Numbered from the stretch's first letter, positions 1 to 6,082 are shown. The stretch is DNA of 7,199 nucleotides from Chloroflexota bacterium (GCA_012513595.1 JAAZBY010000615.1:1-7199); one strand, 5' to 3'. Translations and numbers: made by a program. The notes: a model not told the origin generated them from the letters alone.

Positions 1-2
1 GG

Positions 3-470
3 CTGGTCAAGCATGGCACTGATGAGCATCGGGCGCTTCTGGAAGCCATCATGTTTGACGAACGGGAGCGGTTGCGGCTAAATAGCTTGAGGGTGTTGGC
101 TAACAATCAGGAGGCCAGTGAGGAGCCTGAGGCCTATTTTGCCCCGCCCAAAAGTGAGGCAGCCGTGACCCAAGACAACGGACAAACCCAGACCGTGGTC
201 AGCCCTAGCGATGAGGCCACCAAGAAGCAGCTGGAGGTCCTCAAAGCCATTGGCATGACCCTGACCGATGTCTCCGCCCAGATGGAGTCCCTGCACGCTA
301 TCGAGGCCCGGATGGTGGCCGTGGAGCAGGACTTTAAACGCAGCCGTCCCTGGATGTACCTGACCGTCATCCTGCTGGGTTTGTTGGGTCTGGCCCTGCT
401 GGCGGTGGTCTACCGCCTCTCCGATGTCTTTTTGGATAGGCTGGATGTGATTATCCAACTGCTCAGTTGA
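3..470 (+). CDS. Single-pass membrane protein of unknown function, probably 5'-truncated by the window edge
   Basis: I do not recognise the family. The first Met in the window is at 51 (139 codons from there), with a weak GGAAG five bases upstream. The frame is open back to base 3 with no stop, and the extra 16 residues read like a continuing charged helix (GTDEHRALLEAI), so the true start is probably outside the window. Counting from Met51: residues 1-20 are a charged helix, 21-58 a low-complexity Glu/Pro/Gln/Ser linker, 59-97 a likely coiled coil (ATKKQLEVLKAIGM, then SAQMESLHAIEARM), 101-121 one hydrophobic membrane span (WMYLTVILLGLLG), and then a short amphipathic tail. The topology suggests a cytoplasmic N-terminus and a C-terminal anchor. 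Base composition is visibly less GC-rich than in the genes to the right. It ends 120 bases before a tRNA-Met fragment, so it may be the terminal gene of an integrated element. Confidence 0.6.
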   Translation: MVKHGTDEHRALLEAIMFDERERLRLNSLRVLANNQEASEEPEAYFAPPKSEAAVTQDNGQTQTVVSPSDEATKKQLEVLKAIGMTLTDVSAQMESLHAIEARMVAVEQDFKRSRPWMYLTVILLGLLGLALLAVVYRLSDVFLDRLDVIIQLLS

Positions 471-590
471 CAGCAAGAAAAAAGCGCCTAAGATAGCCCT
501 CAAGATGGACAGGGGATTGCCCTTGACTTGGGGGAGTCTTCTGGTCACAAGCGGGGATTTCGGTTGGGGGACAGGCCGAGGCATCAAGGT

Positions 591-634
591 GCCTCATAAG
601 CCCTTGGTCACTAGTTCAAATCTAGTCGCCGCCA
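591..634 (+). tRNA. Orphan 3' half of tRNA-Met (anticodon CAT), probable att scar
   Basis: The segment reads as the 3' half of a tRNA. The anticodon loop CTCATAA (593-599, CAT anticodon) is followed by the 3' anticodon strand GCCCT, the variable loop TGGTC, a perfect T-arm (ACTAG-TTCAAAT-CTAGT, 610-626), the 3' acceptor strand CGCCGCC (627-633) and discriminator A634. No CCA is encoded. The 5' half is missing: the acceptor needs GGCGGCG, and neither that nor a D-arm is present in the preceding 100 bases. At the expected 5' anticodon strand (588-592, GGTGC) there is a mismatch, although CAAGG-T-GC at 585-592 can still pair with a bulged T. A 3'-half tRNA fragment is the typical leftover of tyrosine-recombinase integration into a tRNA gene. 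A decayed tRNA is the alternative. Confidence 0.6.
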
Positions 635-649
635 CAGCGTAACAGCGAG

Positions 650-682
650 AGGTCTCTTCCACCGCGGAAGGGGCCTTTTTTT
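650..682 (+). terminator. Rho-independent terminator downstream of the tRNA fragment
   Basis: The stem AGGTCTCTTCC (650-660) pairs with GGAAGGGGCCT (666-676) over 11 bp with two G-T wobbles around the loop ACCGC, and is followed by an unbroken T run through 682. It would end transcription coming from the left (membrane-protein gene or the original tRNA-Met) and insulate the degV-like promoter just downstream. If the tRNA fragment is an att scar, this is probably the native terminator of the original tRNA gene. Confidence 0.85.
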
Positions 683-733
683 GTGTCCGGTTGGCGGGAC
701 CTCTCTCGGCTCAGACGTTGGCCGCGCCGCCGC

Positions 734-762
734 ATGACCAATCCTGCACCTTGCGGTATAAT
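734..762 (+). promoter_or_regulatory. Sigma70-type promoter for the degV-like gene
   Basis: A perfect -10 box TATAAT lies at 757-762 and a -35-like ATGACC (4 of 6 matches to TTGACA) at 734-739, separated by 17 bases. The predicted transcription start is near 769, giving an untranslated leader of roughly 135 bases before the gene at 904. Confidence 0.7.
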
Positions 763-793
763 GAGCCTCACTTCGCTGACGAGTGTCGGGAAC

Positions 794-813
794 GGCCGTC
801 GCCGTCGATGGCC
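794..813 (+). other. Leader hairpin upstream of the degV-like gene
   Basis: GGCCGTCG (794-801) can pair with CGATGGCC (806-813) around a CCGT loop: 8 bp with one G-T wobble, inside the predicted leader. There is no T run, so it is not an intrinsic terminator. No known riboswitch core was recognised in the leader, and in GC-rich DNA such a hairpin may be fortuitous. Confidence 0.25.
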
Positions 814-903
814 AGCCGACAGCCCCCATCGCAAAGCCCCTGACACTGCCTGGCGTCGCTGCGGGCGGTGCCCCGTTCATAGTGGCCGACAAGGAGAACC
901 TGG

Positions 904-1773
904 ATGAGGATCGTAACGGATAGCGGCGCCGACCTGGGCATGACACCCGAGGAGCTGAACGACCTGGAGATCGAGGTGGTGCCCCTCACGGTGACACTGG
1001 AGGGCAAGAGCTACCGTGAGGGGCTGGACATTGCCCCGGCCGATTTCTACCGCCTGCTGGCGGGTACGTCGAGCCTGCCCACGACGTCGCAGCCCTCGGC
1101 GGGCGAGTTCGCCGAGGTCTACCGCAGGATCGCGGCCAGCGACCCGGACATTCTCTCCGTGCATATCTCGTCGGGCCTCAGCGGCACGATCGGCGCGGCG
1201 CGTGCCGGGGCGGCCATGGTGCCCGAGGCCAACATCACCCACGTCGACACCAAGACCCTGTCGGCCGCAACCGGCTGGCAGGTGCGGGCGGCTGCCATGG
1301 CCGCCAAGGCCGGCTGCACGAAGGAGCAGATTGTGGCCACGCTCCAGCGGGTGGCCTCGGCGAGCTCGACGCTCTTTACCCTCGATGACCTGAAGTATCT
1401 GATCCACGGCGGGCGCATCAGCCACATGAAGGGGCTCATCGCCTCGGTGCTGCGGCTCAAGCCCTTTATCGGGGTGGACAAGGTCAGCGGCATGTACGTG
1501 CAGATGGGGCAGGCGCGCACCTTCCAGCGGGCCCTGCGCGGCGTGGTGGACCTGATGGGTCGCGAGCATCAGCCCGGCAGCAGCCTGCGCGTGCAGGTGC
1601 TCCATGCCGAGAACCCCGAGGGGGCGGCTCAGCTCCGCGAACTGATCGACGAGCGTTTTTCCTGCTCGTGGCTGCCGGTGGGGCCGATCTCCTTCGTCCT
1701 GGGCGCCCATACCGGCCCGAGCCTGGTAGGGGTCTGCTATGCGTCCGCCGAGGCGTTGGGCGGGGCGTTGTAG
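904..1773 (+). CDS. DegV family (FakB-like) fatty-acid-binding protein
   Basis: At 289 residues it has the usual length for the DegV/EDD fold family. Visible family motifs are the N-terminal IVTDSGADL (3-11), the lipid-carboxylate-contacting LPTTSQPS (58-65), HISSGLSGT (87-95), VDTKTLSAATGW around 114-125, YLIHGGRIS in the second half, and a C-terminal GPISFVLGAHTGPS. In Bacillota, FakB proteins of this family present a bound fatty acid to the kinase FakA, and the acyl-phosphate feeds phospholipid synthesis. That role is known for the family; the partner kinase is not in this window. The start is supported by AAGGAG at 891-896, seven bases before ATG, and by an upstream TATAAT promoter. The gene is cytosolic, with no signal peptide, and looks monocistronic because the next gene has its own promoter. 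Confidence 0.9.
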   Translation: MRIVTDSGADLGMTPEELNDLEIEVVPLTVTLEGKSYREGLDIAPADFYRLLAGTSSLPTTSQPSAGEFAEVYRRIAASDPDILSVHISSGLSGTIGAARAGAAMVPEANITHVDTKTLSAATGWQVRAAAMAAKAGCTKEQIVATLQRVASASSTLFTLDDLKYLIHGGRISHMKGLIASVLRLKPFIGVDKVSGMYVQMGQARTFQRALRGVVDLMGREHQPGSSLRVQVLHAENPEGAAQLRELIDERFSCSWLPVGPISFVLGAHTGPSLVGVCYASAEALGGAL

Positions 1774-1789
1774 GCGCTCGGCCAGTCGG

Positions 1790-1819
1790 TTGACCCGGCG
1801 CTCGGCGTGCGTCTATACT
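1790..1819 (+). promoter_or_regulatory. Sigma70-type promoter for the zinc-ribbon gene
   Basis: TTGACC (1790-1795) and TATACT (1814-1819) each match consensus at five of six positions, with an 18-base spacer. They lie 17 bases after the degV-like stop and about 80 bases before the next start codon, so the downstream gene is probably transcribed independently. Confidence 0.7.
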
Positions 1820-1898
1820 CGGCCCCCAAACACGCCGGCGCGCCCGCGGGTAGCTGCCTGCCCTGCGTGCCGCGCCACACGGGGAGGACCGCATCGCG

Positions 1899-2606
1899 AT
1901 GACCGTCCGAGCCAAGTTCTGCGCCTACTGTGGAACCGAGTTTCGCGAGAACGACCGCTTCTGTGGGCAGTGTGGGCAGCCGGTGCCCACACTGGCCCCC
2001 GCGCCTGGCCCGCAGGCCGCCCCGGCGCAGCCCGACACGGCACCCCCTGTGCCGCAGCCGGCGGCACCGCCCGCGCCTGCGCCGGAGCAGCCGGTGGCTC
2101 CGGCTCCGGGGCCTCGACGGGCCTCCAGGCCCGAGGAGGCGATCCTGGGCGTGGTGGCCTCGGTGCAGAGGCGGCATGGGTTTATGGGCCTCAAGGTCGA
2201 TTCCTACAGTGTCATCGTCACGCCCCAGCGCCTGGTGTTCGCCTATCTCTCCAAGCAGACGATGAACGACGCGGTGCGCCAGGCCAACGCCGAGGCCAAA
2301 GCCCAGGGGAAGGGCTTCTTTGGCGTGATCGGCGCGCAACTGCGCTGGCTGGAAGTGCTTACGCGCAAGTACTATGAGATGCAGCCGAGCGAGATCTTCC
2401 AGGTCTATCCGGGAAGCTTCCAGATCGCCAACAACGAGATTCGGCGCATCCGCTTCTTCCAGTCGGGAGATGACGACAGCTCCCGCGTTGAGGAAAAGAT
2501 CCGCTTTGAGACGGTCAGCGGCAAGCACGAGTTCACCTTGGTCGGCACGAACAGAAAGCAGGCGACCCAGGTGCTCTCTCAGACGCTGAAGCTGGCCATC
2601 CACTAG
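1899..2606 (+). CDS. Zinc-ribbon protein with Pro/Ala linker and C-terminal PH-like domain
   Basis: A 235-residue protein in three parts. Residues 8-25 form a double-CxxC zinc ribbon (C8, C11, C22, C25; CAYCG then FCGQCG). Residues 28 to about 80 are a disordered Pro/Ala-rich linker. Residues from about 84 to the end form a beta-rich domain (EEAILGVVASVQRR, SYSVIVTPQRLVFAYLS), then a charged helical insert (QANAEAKAQGKGFFG), then strands and a final helix. The repeated 'TPQRLVF' style strand resembles PH-like or bacterial-PH domains, and I recall similar ribbon-linker-domain proteins in Chloroflexota. This is resemblance, not a confirmed family, and no catalytic residues are evident. Neither a signal peptide nor a membrane span is visible. 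A GGGAGG Shine-Dalgarno lies 11 bases before ATG, slightly far but the best available. Function unknown; a scaffold or membrane-associated sensing role is possible. Confidence 0.75.
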   Translation: MTVRAKFCAYCGTEFRENDRFCGQCGQPVPTLAPAPGPQAAPAQPDTAPPVPQPAAPPAPAPEQPVAPAPGPRRASRPEEAILGVVASVQRRHGFMGLKVDSYSVIVTPQRLVFAYLSKQTMNDAVRQANAEAKAQGKGFFGVIGAQLRWLEVLTRKYYEMQPSEIFQVYPGSFQIANNEIRRIRFFQSGDDDSSRVEEKIRFETVSGKHEFTLVGTNRKQATQVLSQTLKLAIH

Positions 2607-2653
2607 GAACGCCGGCGCCGGACATCCTCTCACAATGCCTTGCCACCAGAACC

Positions 2654-2694
2654 ATGGGTCCCGGGCGCTACACGGCGTAGCGCCCGGGACCCGT
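2654..2694. repeat. Perfect 16-bp GC-rich inverted repeat (hairpin) between genes
   Basis: GGGTCCCGGGCGCTAC (2656-2671) is the exact reverse complement of 2677-2692, with a five-base loop ACGGC. Outward pairs (2655/2693 wobble, 2654/2694) lengthen it slightly. It lies 50 bases after the zinc-ribbon stop and 79 bases before the kinase start. There is no T run on either side. It could be a T-less terminator of the zinc-ribbon transcript, a leader structure of the kinase mRNA, or a dispersed palindromic element; no second copy was seen in this window. Confidence 0.8.
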
Positions 2695-2770
2695 GCCGTC
2701 TGGCGCCTCTGGCCGGGCGGCGGGGGGCACTTGTGAGAAGGATTGCCGCTTGGGCGGGGAGGAGCAGCAC

Positions 2771-3766
2771 ATGCCCGCTAGCCAGGACGTCGTCGCGCGC
2801 GCGGCGGCCCGCTACGGGCTGCGCCCGCAGGACCTGCAGCCCCTCAGCGGCGGGCACTTCTCGGGTGTGTACGCCTGCTCTCTGGCGGGCAAGGAGTGTG
2901 TGCTGCGCATCACGCCGCCGAACGAAGAGATGACCGCCCGTTCCGTCGTGGCCACCCTGGCCTGGCTGGAGTATGCCGCGGCGCGAGGCGGGGCGGTCAC
3001 AGTCCCGGTCCGCTCCGCAGGCGGGAGGTTGATCGAGGAGCTGGCCGGGACGGAGGGGACCTACCTCGTCACCGGGTGGGTGCGGGCCAGGGGCCGCGTC
3101 GCCGAGGGGATCCCCATTGAGGCCTGGAGCAATACGGCAATCCGCGCCCTCGGGCGGGCGGTCGGCCACCTGCATGCTCTGGCGGCGGAGTACCGGCCGG
3201 CGGACGCTTCGCTGCGGCGGCCCGAGTGGACCGAGGTGGGCAACTGCTTTCTCCCCGTGTCGGTCCGTCGCGGTGATGAGGAGATCGGCGCGCGTGGCCG
3301 GGCCCTGTTGGCCCGGCTCGAGGGGTTGCCGCGAGGGCCCGAGGCATACGGCCTGATCCACACCGACCTGCACCTGGGCAACGTATACGTCGACCCGGAT
3401 GATGCCTCGGTGACGATCTTCGACTGGGACGACTGTTCCTACGGATGGTTCGTCATGGACGTGGCCCTGACGTTCTTTGACGCTTTCGTCCTCTGGCCGC
3501 AGCAGCACTCCCCCGGCGGCGCGGAGAGGTTCACGCGCCACTACCTGGCGGGGTACCGAGAGGAGCGCGCCCTGGGCGCAGCGCAGCTGGGCTGGCTGCC
3601 GCTCTTTCTTTCCCTCCTCGAGGTGGGCGTCTACACGCAGGTGTGCGGGCAGGCGGCCGCGGACGGCACCTGGGTGGCGAGCTTCCTACGAGGGCGGCGC
3701 GAGCGGATCCTCGCGGGCGCTCCCTATGGGGACCTGGACTGGGCGGGCCTGGCTGGCGCCGTCTAG
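2771..3766 (+). CDS. APH-fold phosphotransferase (aminoglycoside phosphotransferase / SrkA-like kinase family)
   Basis: A 331-residue small-molecule or protein kinase of the APH fold. Residues 24-48 carry the glycine-rich nucleotide loop and strand (LSGGHFSGVY, then VLRI). Arg46 stands where kinases often have Lys, which is common in this subfamily. The catalytic loop is HTDLHLGN at 197-204 (D199 presumed base, N204 metal ligand), followed by the metal-binding FDWDD at 217-221. A tryptophan- and aromatic-rich C-terminal lobe should hold the substrate; the substrate cannot be read from sequence, and resistance should not be assumed. Start choice: ATG2771 has GGAGG at 2758-2762 with eight-base spacing, much better than the in-frame GTG at 2693, which falls inside the hairpin. 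The gene probably has its own transcript. The last 20 codons are duplicated at 6020-6082. Confidence 0.85.
   Translation: MPASQDVVARAAARYGLRPQDLQPLSGGHFSGVYACSLAGKECVLRITPPNEEMTARSVVATLAWLEYAAARGGAVTVPVRSAGGRLIEELAGTEGTYLVTGWVRARGRVAEGIPIEAWSNTAIRALGRAVGHLHALAAEYRPADASLRRPEWTEVGNCFLPVSVRRGDEEIGARGRALLARLEGLPRGPEAYGLIHTDLHLGNVYVDPDDASVTIFDWDDCSYGWFVMDVALTFFDAFVLWPQQHSPGGAERFTRHYLAGYREERALGAAQLGWLPLFLSLLEVGVYTQVCGQAAADGTWVASFLRGRRERILAGAPYGDLDWAGLAGAV
3701..3760 (+). repeat. Direct repeat, left copy (3' end of the APH-like gene)
   Basis: These 60 bases at the end of the kinase gene match 6020-6079 at 53 of 60 positions by direct count, in the same orientation and the same reading frame. The encoded peptides differ at three of 20 residues. 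The copies bracket the degraded blaI/blaR1 block. Mismatches concentrate in the first 35 bases; the last 25 (from GGACTGGGCGGG) are identical. Confidence 0.85.
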
Positions 3767-3982
3767 ACCCTCCGCAATGTTGGCTATGCCCCGGCCGAAG
3801 CTCTGCGCAAAGCAGGCCGCAGAATCGCTTTGGTTCGCGTATCAGTAGAGGTTGACCCAGCCATAACTGGTCAAATTCTACAGTGCAAAGTCGCCCAGGT
3901 TCGGAACGGAACCGAACGAACGTACACGAGACCCCATAGCTGTATCAGGATTTGAAGGCACGCCGTCGGGCACTGTAACGGC
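3767..3982. other. Intergenic stretch with lower GC; no gene recognised
   Basis: Between the kinase stop and the end of the decayed receptor there is 216 bases of lower-GC sequence. It holds a short inverted repeat, GTTCGG (3899-3904) with CCGAAC (3912-3917), without a T run. The kinase frame stays open for a further 62 codons after its TAG, up to TGA at 3953-3955, encoding YAPAEALRKAGRR near its start. It has no start codon with a ribosome site, and I assign no function. The left border of the foreign block probably lies somewhere in this stretch. Confidence 0.4.
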
Positions 3983-4963
3983 TCAGTCCCGCCGCAGGAG
4001 GACTTGGGCCTGACCGCCCAGGTTGCGCAGGCCGACCTCATAGCCTTCCCGCTGTACCAGCCGGACCTCGCCGTCGGCCGGGAGCGCGTTTCCCGGAACG
4101 TCCTCCACCACCAGCGCGCTGCCGGTGTAGCGCACTCGGCAGCTGTACTCCGTGTCTTCTTCGCCCAGCCGGAAGGTCAAGGCCAGGTATGGGCCGTCCT
4201 CGTCCTGGGAAACAGATCCGTCGGACTGGATAGCGCTCCAGCCCACAAAGGTATCACACAAAAGCGCGATCACGTCCACCTGATAGAGGCCGTCTTCCCG
4301 CTGTAGGTAGAAGTATGGGCAAAGCCCAGCGCTGACGTAGGAAAAGTAGAGCAACTCTGCGTTTCCGTCTCCATCCAGGTCCAGAACGGTATGGTTGTTC
4401 GTGCAGCTGGCCAGCAGCTCGACGTCTCCATCTTCACCAAAAACGCAATAATCATAGGCGCGATAGGACGCGCCAAGGGAATAGCCCATCACGAAGCCAT
4501 CGCGCCCGAACAGGTTCTGGAACGGCTCAACGGAGAACCCGCTTTCGTAGCCCCAGGGCTCCTGTACGTCGAAGACCTGAATGAACCGGTGGACGCTTCG
4601 ATCTTCCTCCATCCATGCGGCCCAGATATCTCCGCTGTTCGCCCGGTAGAACAGCATTTTCACGCCGTCGGACTCCGCCTCTGCCAGAATCTCCGTAATG
4701 TCCGATTCGTCCACGGCGGGTTCCGGCTGCACGCCGGGGGGGCCGTAGAAGGAGATATCGTACAGCGGGATGGTGTAGGCGTCGGTTCCAGGCGCGGCCG
4801 GACTCGATGAGGCGGCTGGGGAGGCCAAGCTCGTTTCCGTGCCGGGGTCGCTGCCGTCAGCGCCTTTGGCCCTGGTAAAGGTGCCGCCCACCGCCACGGC
4901 CACGACCAGCATTACGGCAGCAAGACCATAGAGAGCCATCTTCGGTTTGGTCGCAATAGGCAT
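3983..4963 (-). CDS. Intact 3' segment of the M56 receptor: membrane anchor plus extracellular sensor (pseudogene part)
   Basis: This 326-codon frame is the undamaged end of the broken receptor and would be called as a separate gene by most gene finders. Residues 9-27 form a membrane span (LYGLAAVMLVVAVAVGG), and residues 30-62 a Ser/Ala/Pro-rich spacer. The rest is a beta-rich acidic ectodomain with three or more cysteines and one EF-hand-like calcium loop, DLDGDGNAEL at 195-204. The Met at 4963 lies within the LTGSKKGIEERVMPIA linker of the full receptor and has no good ribosome site, so I do not think it is a true start. If it were expressed it would be an anchored ectodomain without the peptidase. 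I assign no ligand. Confidence 0.5.
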   Translation of the reverse strand: MPIATKPKMALYGLAAVMLVVAVAVGGTFTRAKGADGSDPGTETSLASPAASSSPAAPGTDAYTIPLYDISFYGPPGVQPEPAVDESDITEILAEAESDGVKMLFYRANSGDIWAAWMEEDRSVHRFIQVFDVQEPWGYESGFSVEPFQNLFGRDGFVMGYSLGASYRAYDYCVFGEDGDVELLASCTNNHTVLDLDGDGNAELLYFSYVSAGLCPYFYLQREDGLYQVDVIALLCDTFVGWSAIQSDGSVSQDEDGPYLALTFRLGEEDTEYSCRVRYTGSALVVEDVPGNALPADGEVRLVQREGYEVGLRNLGGQAQVLLRRD

Positions 4964-5848
4964 GACTCGTTCCTCAATCCCCTTTTTGCTGCCGGTCAGC
5001 CATGGTGGGTGCCGTGATCAGAAACGTGCTGGCGGTGCGCTTTCTGCGTGTCAGGTCGACGAGCGAACGGCCGCAGTCGCCGCGAAATCCTCGCCGATCC
5101 GTTTGATCGTACCGTCGTCACAGGCAATCTCCGCGTCACGCATGGAAAGTGAGGCTGCACGCCACACAAGCGGGTCATACCAATGCAGCGCCGGACGCAC
5201 GCCGCGGAGGATCGCCCAGATATGATCCCCGTGGCGGCAATGGGTTGCCTCATGTCCATGCATTTGGCAAGGTTCTCTCGTTTTCTCTCCCCTCTTGCGT
5301 AACACAGATCGCCGGATGAAGCAAGCCGAACGCACAGGGCGTTTCCACCATGCCGGAGACATAGACCGGCAAAAGATAGCCCGAGATGCCGGCCTTGCGC
5401 CTGTCGCTTTCCAGCCTGGCGGAGAATCGGAGATGCGTGATGAGCAGGAACTGGCCGACAACGGCGAGGCCGGCAGGCCAAACAACCAGCGCGACGACTC
5501 CCCAATCGACGACACGGACATGCCTACCAGAAACGCTGCCCTGGACAATCACCTCCCCATCGGCCCTATTTGGAGAGGCGGGGACGGACGAACCGGGCGT
5601 CACTCTCTCCGGCGCTGCAAACGCGTCCTCCGGCACGCCAATGGACAGCGCCGCTTCCGGCAGAGCGTCCGGCACTGCGCCCATAACGCTGACAGAGCTC
5701 TCGCCATAGCTCAGCGGTACAAGCAGCCTTGTCAGCGCCAGCGCGAAAGCGCGTATCCCAGGCCCAGACTTATCTTGCCACGCAGGGTAGAACGCAAGGC
5801 GGCTATCACGGCTATGAGGACAGATGAGGATATGATCCATCGGGCCAT
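3983..5848 (-). pseudogene. BlaR1/MecR1-type M56 metallopeptidase receptor, broken by four frameshifts
   Basis: Read across three frames, this is one M56 receptor of about 622 residues. Segment 1 starts at ATG5848 with a membrane helix (ISSSVLIAVIAAL). A shift near 5741-5752 leads to TRLLVPLSYGES and a second hydrophobic stretch (VVALVVWPAGLAVVGQFLL). A shift near 5255-5275 leads to the zinc motif HEATH (5240-5254), then GDHIWAILR, ALHWYDPLVW and EIACDD, the classic M56 signature. A one-base loss near 5085 leads to GRSLVDLTRRKRTAS. A one-base gain near 5000-5003 leads to LTGSKKGIEERV, a membrane span and a 270-residue extracellular sensor. The family cleaves a BlaI-type repressor on sensing an outside signal, often beta-lactams; the ligand here is unknown. 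The sequence style is Bacillota (Clostridia), unlike the neighbours. The motifs survive, so decay looks recent, or the local assembly is poor. Confidence 0.85.
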
Positions 5849-5869
5849 GTTTACACACCTCGCCGTCCT

Positions 5870-6022
5870 TTAATGCCGATCCGCATCTGCCTGACGCAGG
5901 ATCGCGTGTAGTTCGCCGCTCTTCCCCCTTGACAACTCCTGCCAACGGGTAATGGCGCCCATCATCGTGCTGACGCTGCCCTTACAGGCGCGGCTGGGAA
6001 ACGCTTCCGTTCCCTGCATCAG
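5870..6022 (-). pseudogene. Truncated BlaI/MecI-family repressor, C-terminal remnant
   Basis: The minus frame ending at TAA (5872-5870) reads ACKGSVSTMMGAITRW, then QELSRGKSGELHAILRQADA. This matches the dimerisation end of BlaI-type repressors in shape: a GS-x-x-x-(M/L)-x-A-(L/I) segment, then a short helix of the 'LS..E..EL..IL..AD' pattern. The stop lies 21 bases before the receptor start, with AAAGGACGGCGAGG in the gap as ribosome site, the usual tight blaI-blaR1 arrangement. The winged-helix DNA-binding half is absent: the frame runs into the antisense of the APH tail at about 6015-6025, so the upstream limit is approximate. The fragment is too short for confident assignment alone; the linked receptor makes it convincing. 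Confidence 0.6.
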
Positions 6023-6082
6023 CGCGTCCTCGCGGGCGCTCCGTATGGCGATCCGGACTGGGCGGGCCTGGCTGGCGCCTGA
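6020..6082 (+). pseudogene. Duplicated 3' tail of an APH-like kinase gene
   Basis: CAGCGCGTCCTCGCGGG onward encodes the last 20 residues of the kinase at 2771-3766 (17 of 20 identical; AGAPYG, then DWAGLAGA) and then stops with TGA. There is no gene body upstream: the preceding bases belong to the antisense BlaI remnant. At nucleotide level 6020-6079 matches 3701-3760 at 53 of 60 positions. The divergence argues for a tail of an old paralog that lost its 5' part when the blaI/blaR1 block arrived, rather than for a fresh target-site duplication. Slight upstream continuity (FRSLH) could be paralog sequence too, so the left limit may extend a few codons. Confidence 0.75.

Noticed and set aside
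562..634. A full-length tRNA-Met ending at 634
   Set aside because: The 5' acceptor strand needed (GGCGGCG) is absent; bases 562-568 pair poorly with 627-633, no D-stem is formed, and the anticodon stem has a mismatch. Only the 3' half is convincing.
877..1710. Long minus-strand open frame of 277 codons
   Set aside because: It is antisense to the DegV-like gene in high-GC DNA; composition is His/Arg/Gly/Ala-rich with no family motif.
1737..2633. Minus-strand open frame of 298 codons
   Set aside because: Antisense to the zinc-ribbon gene, which has CxxC motifs, a promoter and a ribosome site; the antisense product is Arg-rich noise.
2630..3541. Minus-strand open frame of 303 codons
   Set aside because: Antisense to the APH-like kinase, whose catalytic motifs decide the strand.
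5295..5873. Plus-strand open frame of 192 codons
   Set aside because: Antisense to the M56 receptor, with no recognisable motif or ribosome site.
5250..5945. Separate minus-strand gene of 231 codons starting at 5945
   Set aside because: Its first third is out-of-frame reading through the BlaI end and the receptor start; the rest is the second segment of the M56 receptor. It is a by-product of frameshifts.
3701..6079. The 60-bp direct repeats as target-site duplications of an insertion sequence
   Set aside because: They are too long and too diverged (53 of 60), are coding in the kinase frame, and no transposase or terminal inverted repeats lie between them.
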